From a virus, in the IMG/VR virus record IMGVR_UViG_3300030116_008157, positions 1-28,212 of that record: a DNA stretch of 28,212 nt, one strand, 5' to 3'. Both the position numbers and the translations under genes were made by a program. How positions within the stretch are numbered: the first letter of the stretch is position 1; each line of letters opens with the position of its first letter. The notes beneath the pieces are model-generated. The model did no database searches, had not been told where the DNA came from, and saw only the letters and a program-made list of their open reading frames with translations. Positions 26,115 to 28,212 of the stretch are shown piece after piece.

Positions 26115-26300
26115 ATGAAAATAATGGTCAGTTACGAAGTAACAGAAGACTATATTGTTGATGCAGACACAGTAGAAGATGCTCTTAAAGAAGTAAATGA
26201 AATATTTGAATTTAAGCAAAGTTCTCAGTTAGATATGTTACTGCAAGCAAATATTCGCTATAGTGTTGATATAGTAAAAAAATATGAAGTAGAGGACTGA
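26115..26300 (+). CDS. Small alpha/beta miniprotein (61 aa)
   Basis: Ribosome site GGGAGGATGATAT before ATG 26115. 'KIMVSYEVTEDYIVDADTVEDALKEVNEIF' shows the strand / V-x-A-x-T-x-E-x-A-helix / strand plan of tiny phage proteins. First of three overlapping genes. Function unknown. Confidence 0.68.
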   Translation: MKIMVSYEVTEDYIVDADTVEDALKEVNEIFEFKQSSQLDMLLQANIRYSVDIVKKYEVED

Positions 26301-26473
26301 TGGAAGAACGAGATTTTGTAATCAAGTTTTATGTTACTGCTACTAGCAGTGATGAGGCTATGGATGTTTTCATAGATGGTATTCCACAAATAGAAAATAA
26401 CGATTGGCAACCTGAAGTCTCTATTGTTGAAGATCCTGATTTGTTTGGGATAAAACCGGAAGGAACGATGTAA
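26300..26473 (+). CDS. Small alpha/beta miniprotein (57 aa)
   Basis: ATG at 26300 overlaps the previous stop (TGATG) and it ends on the next start (TAATG). 'DFVIKFYVTATSSDEAMDVF' repeats the plan of the preceding gene, so the pair may have arisen by duplication. Acidic C-terminal half. Confidence 0.62.
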   Translation: MEERDFVIKFYVTATSSDEAMDVFIDGIPQIENNDWQPEVSIVEDPDLFGIKPEGTM

Positions 26474-26667
26474 TGTCAGATTTTAATTTTCCTCCAGGCA
26501 CTAAAAGAGAAGATGCTATTGATGAGTTGATTAGTGATGCTGATCTAAAAGAAGTAGTTTTGAAACAATTTAACTACATGCGTATCAAAGGTATCAATTT
26601 AGTGCAGGATGCAGATGATCTTGTAAATTTATATTTAAAGATTTGCAAAGCTTTTGATGAGAAGTAA
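26473..26667 (+). CDS. Small acidic helical protein (64 aa)
   Basis: TAATG overlap, GGAAGGAACG ribosome site. N-terminal F-N-F-P-P-G-T-K, then helices with an Asp-rich stretch. Last gene of the unit. Not recognised. Confidence 0.65.
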   Translation: MSDFNFPPGTKREDAIDELISDADLKEVVLKQFNYMRIKGINLVQDADDLVNLYLKICKAFDEK

Positions 26668-26679
26668 TATAGTATAGTA

Positions 26680-26778
26680 ATCGTTTATGGGGGCGAAAGC
26701 CGGCCATAGCAAGATGTTCATAGAAAATGCCTTTCGTGAACTACTGATGAAAAGCAGGTGCCAAGACACCTGCTTTTT
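26680..26778 (+). ncRNA. Structured small-RNA candidate
   Basis: Between the 64-aa gene and its terminator: GGC-GAAA-GCC (26692-26701, GNRA loop), then a hairpin GTTCA (26716-26720)/TGAAC (26737-26741) with inner GAAA/TTTC, then terminator GCAGGTG/CACCTGC and Ts. TATAGTA sequences at about 26671 could be a -10. It may be an independent RNA or a structured 3' UTR. Confidence 0.5.
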
Positions 26779-26780
26779 AT
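26754..26780 (+). terminator. Terminator of the small-gene unit
   Basis: GCAGGTG (26754-26760)/CACCTGC (26767-26773) followed by five Ts. Confidence 0.85.
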
Positions 26781-26826
26781 TTACCCTAAATCAAAATATG
26801 ATGTTGTATAGTGGATAGGTCGGCTA

Positions 26827-26994
26827 CTAAACCGACTTCCTCCCATCATCGGCTGATTCGAGAGAATCAGCCTTTTCTTTTTTAATTTTGTTTTTTTCTA
26901 ATTGCAGATCTGCACGAATTTTTTTTGCGAGTCTTCTTCTCTCTTTTCTGTTTAGATCTGGAGCGTACTGCTTGTTAACTGTTTTGATTTTCAT
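26827..26994 (-). CDS. Basic small protein (55 aa)
   Basis: ATG at 26994. 'QYAPDLNRKERRRLAKKIRADLQLEKNKIKK' is a long, highly basic helix typical of small phage DNA/RNA-associated proteins. No good ribosome site. Its last third coincides with a hairpin GGCTGATT/AATCAGCC (26851-26872) followed by Ts on the plus strand, so a short plus-strand RNA could compete with this reading. Confidence 0.5.
   Translation of the reverse strand: MKIKTVNKQYAPDLNRKERRRLAKKIRADLQLEKNKIKKEKADSLESADDGRKSV
26851..26884 (+). terminator. Plus-strand terminator within the basic gene
   Basis: GGCTGATT-CGAGAG-AATCAGCC followed by a T-rich run; a second hairpin GTCGG/CCGAC precedes it (26819-26835). Confidence 0.6.
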
Positions 26995-27053
26995 GAAAGT
27001 ATTCTATACAAAAGGTTTTGAAAATTTTTGTTTTGTGATATTGTTATTAGACT

Positions 27054-27371
27054 ATGATACGAAAAATTGACCAATCCGATTTCACAGACACAGTACTAAG
27101 AGACACAACTACAATTGTAAAGTTTGAGGCAGATTGGTGTCAACCATGCAAACAAATTACACCTGCAGTAGAAGAACTTGCAAAGGCTTGGAAAGACAAA
27201 AATTGTGAGTTTGTAGCATTAGATATAGATGCATCGCCAACTATAGCTAACCACTACAGCATACAAAGTGTTCCAACTTTTATTGCATTTAGTAAAGGAT
27301 TGCCTGTCTCTGAAGTTAGATCAAATATTAACATTGGTAATATTAAGTCAAGTTTTAGTAAATTAGTCTGA
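27054..27371 (+). CDS. Thioredoxin
   Basis: A 105-aa thioredoxin: 'IVKFEADWCQPCKQITPAVEELA' with redox pair Cys29-x-x-Cys32, 'VALDIDASPTIANHYSIQSVPTFIAF' with the cis-Pro after S-V. The active site is W-C-Q-P-C instead of W-C-G-P-C. It could supply electrons to a reductase (PAPS-reductase-like proteins and ribonucleotide reductase both use thioredoxin) or act as a polymerase processivity partner as in T7. No ribosome site is visible, so a leaderless start is possible. Confidence 0.9.
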   Translation: MIRKIDQSDFTDTVLRDTTTIVKFEADWCQPCKQITPAVEELAKAWKDKNCEFVALDIDASPTIANHYSIQSVPTFIAFSKGLPVSEVRSNINIGNIKSSFSKLV

Positions 27372-27376
27372 TATTT

Positions 27377-27430
27377 CTAGTAGCCTCTGCATCCCTGTTG
27401 TAAAAGCAGAGGCAGCTAGAATTTTTTTTT
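27377..27430 (+). terminator. Thioredoxin terminator
   Basis: GCCTCTGC (27383-27390) pairs with GCAGAGGC (27406-27413), extended by CTAG/CTAG, then a long T-run. Confidence 0.88.
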
Positions 27431-27531
27431 ATTTTTTTACACATATAACACCAAGTATGTAAAAATAGATATACATTTTGGTGACTTAACTTTAGTTGCA
27501 ACATTGGCCTACTTAACCAAAGGCATTAAAC

Positions 27532-27547
27532 ACTAGGTATACCTAGT
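27532..27547. promoter_or_regulatory. 16-bp perfect palindrome, operator-like
   Basis: ACTAGGTATACCTAGT, 44 bases upstream of the ATG at 27591; a second hairpin GGACT/AGTCC follows at about 27556-27575. It probably sits in the promoter or leader of the next gene. Confidence 0.6.
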
Positions 27548-27590
27548 TGAGTAGGACTGATAAAGTTTAGTCCGTTATTAGAAAGCAGAG

Positions 27591-27932
27591 ATGCAAATGA
27601 ATAATGATAAAAAACCAAAATACAATGTCGGAGATAAACTTGTTTATCTTCCTGCAAACGAAATGCAGAGAGGTAACCAGACTATCTTGCAAAAGAATAG
27701 TCATTGGGTAGCTCTGATGGGCAAACATGTCAATGACTATGTTTGTTTAGAAATCGCACCTAAGAGCGAAAAGTCTAAGTGGGATAGTAGAGTGAAGACT
27801 CTTAATAAGAGACATAAAGAACACTCTATGTTTTTCCAAACTAGACAGATTGATGACTTGATCTACTTCTTTGGGAAGATGGAAGAGTCAGTAGCGACTT
27901 GGGATCGTGATGGACAAGACACTTGGGAATAG
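27591..27932 (+). CDS. Protein of unknown function (113 aa)
   Basis: 'YNVGDKLVYLPANEMQRGNQTIL' at the N-terminus suggests a small SH3-like beta barrel (V-G-D-x-V pattern), followed by a basic helix and an acidic end. An in-frame ATG two codons further may be the real start; the ribosome site (AGCAGAG) is weak. Own terminator. Not recognised. Confidence 0.65.
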   Translation: MQMNNDKKPKYNVGDKLVYLPANEMQRGNQTILQKNSHWVALMGKHVNDYVCLEIAPKSEKSKWDSRVKTLNKRHKEHSMFFQTRQIDDLIYFFGKMEESVATWDRDGQDTWE

Positions 27933-27947
27933 TGTCAATCGAGAGAG

Positions 27948-27982
27948 AACTTGGGAGTGGCTGCCCAAGTTTTTTCTTTTTT
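27948..27982 (+). terminator. Terminator after the 113-aa gene
   Basis: AACTTGGG (27948-27955)/CCCAAGTT (27964-27971) followed by Ts. Confidence 0.88.
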
Positions 27983-28030
27983 TGTCACACCTAACAGGTA
28001 ATATAGTAAAATAATATTATGGGAGAGAAC

Positions 28031-28212
28031 ATGATAGAAAAATTTGAAAACAGACAATTCCTGCAATTTTCTGATGATACCACTTATGAACAGTGGTTAG
28101 AAATAGGTAACAACCTAATGCAAGCAACTCAAAATATTATGTGGTGGCTTGGTGATTGGTGGAACTTTGGAGAACATAAGTATGGAGAGTTGGCTGCACA
28201 AGCTTTATCTAT
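28031..28212 (+). CDS. Partial gene cut by the window end
   Basis: ATG 28031 behind GGGAGAG; 60 codons are visible and still open. 'MWWLGDWWNFGEHKYGELAAQAL' matches a G-D-W-x-N-Y-G-E-x-x-Y-G-E signature I associate with phage/actinobacterial DNA-interacting (ParB-like or regulatory) proteins; recognition is tentative. Confidence 0.7.
   Translation, partial: MIEKFENRQFLQFSDDTTYEQWLEIGNNLMQATQNIMWWLGDWWNFGEHKYGELAAQALS

Noticed and set aside
1-28212. Temperate integration module
   Set aside because: No tyrosine or serine integrase, transposase or IS end was recognised; the HTH protein alone is not evidence for lysogeny.

Overview
The window is AT-rich, almost wall-to-wall coding, and reads as part of a tailed-phage (or phage-plasmid) genome. 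Evidence: an SSB, a DnaD-like replisome organiser, a helicase-loader-like protein, actinophage-type PD-(D/E)XK proteins, a ParB-like nuclease domain, a single-strand-annealing-like protein, a lysozyme/transglycosylase, a terminase-small-subunit-like HTH protein and two cytosine-type DNA methyltransferases. Dozens of tiny genes are packed with ATGA/TAATG overlaps and strong AGGAGG ribosome sites. No integrase, large terminase or virion gene is visible. Several families are ones I associate with actinobacterial phages, and at least two starts look leaderless, so an AT-rich (perhaps marine) actinobacterial host is my best guess; this is inference.

Layout. (1) 1-7.66 kb, minus strand: replication/recombination operon (small zinc protein, PD-(D/E)XK protein, tRNA-like RNA, ParB-like, SSB, loader, organiser, paired nuclease paralogues) plus a secreted lysozyme and a Cys-rich partner. 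(2) 7.66-7.78 kb: divergent promoter region. (3) 7.78-11.5 kb, plus strand: HTH regulator, annealing-like protein, two tandem PP-loop/PAPS-reductase-like paralogues, small methyltransferase. A 43-bp perfect inverted repeat lies at 1-43 and 11467-11509 and supplies the same C-terminal residues to the two genes that run into it. (4) 11.5-21.3 kb: an accessory zone of small, mostly minus-strand genes (many zinc ribbons) in short transcription units. Each unit has a near-identical promoter (TTGCAA, CCGGTAAAG box, 16-bp spacer, TANAAT), an AGACA leader box and its own terminator. A 23-bp asymmetric motif beginning RRGATTGAAAAT occurs 13 times here, always intergenic and always in one orientation. 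(5) 21.3-21.95 kb: non-coding, relatively GC-rich region with tandem dyads, a probable small RNA and a strong hairpin, just before the small-terminase-like gene; a candidate packaging site. (6) 22.65-25.75 kb: divergent AIPR-like gene and full-length cytosine methyltransferase with a candidate RNA between them. The methyltransferase contains a second, apparently genuine reading frame inside it. (7) 25.9-28.2 kb: AT-rich segment with 10-bp-phased TGTGAC repeats and nine TAGAN pentamers (origin or operator candidate), small genes, another candidate RNA, thioredoxin and a gene cut by the window end.

How it fits together: the left arm copies and recombines DNA, the centre modifies DNA and carries a regulated small-protein arsenal, and the right arm starts packaging and encodes modification and defence-like functions. 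The two most unusual signals are the one-orientation 23-bp motif system and the dual-coding stretch inside the methyltransferase.
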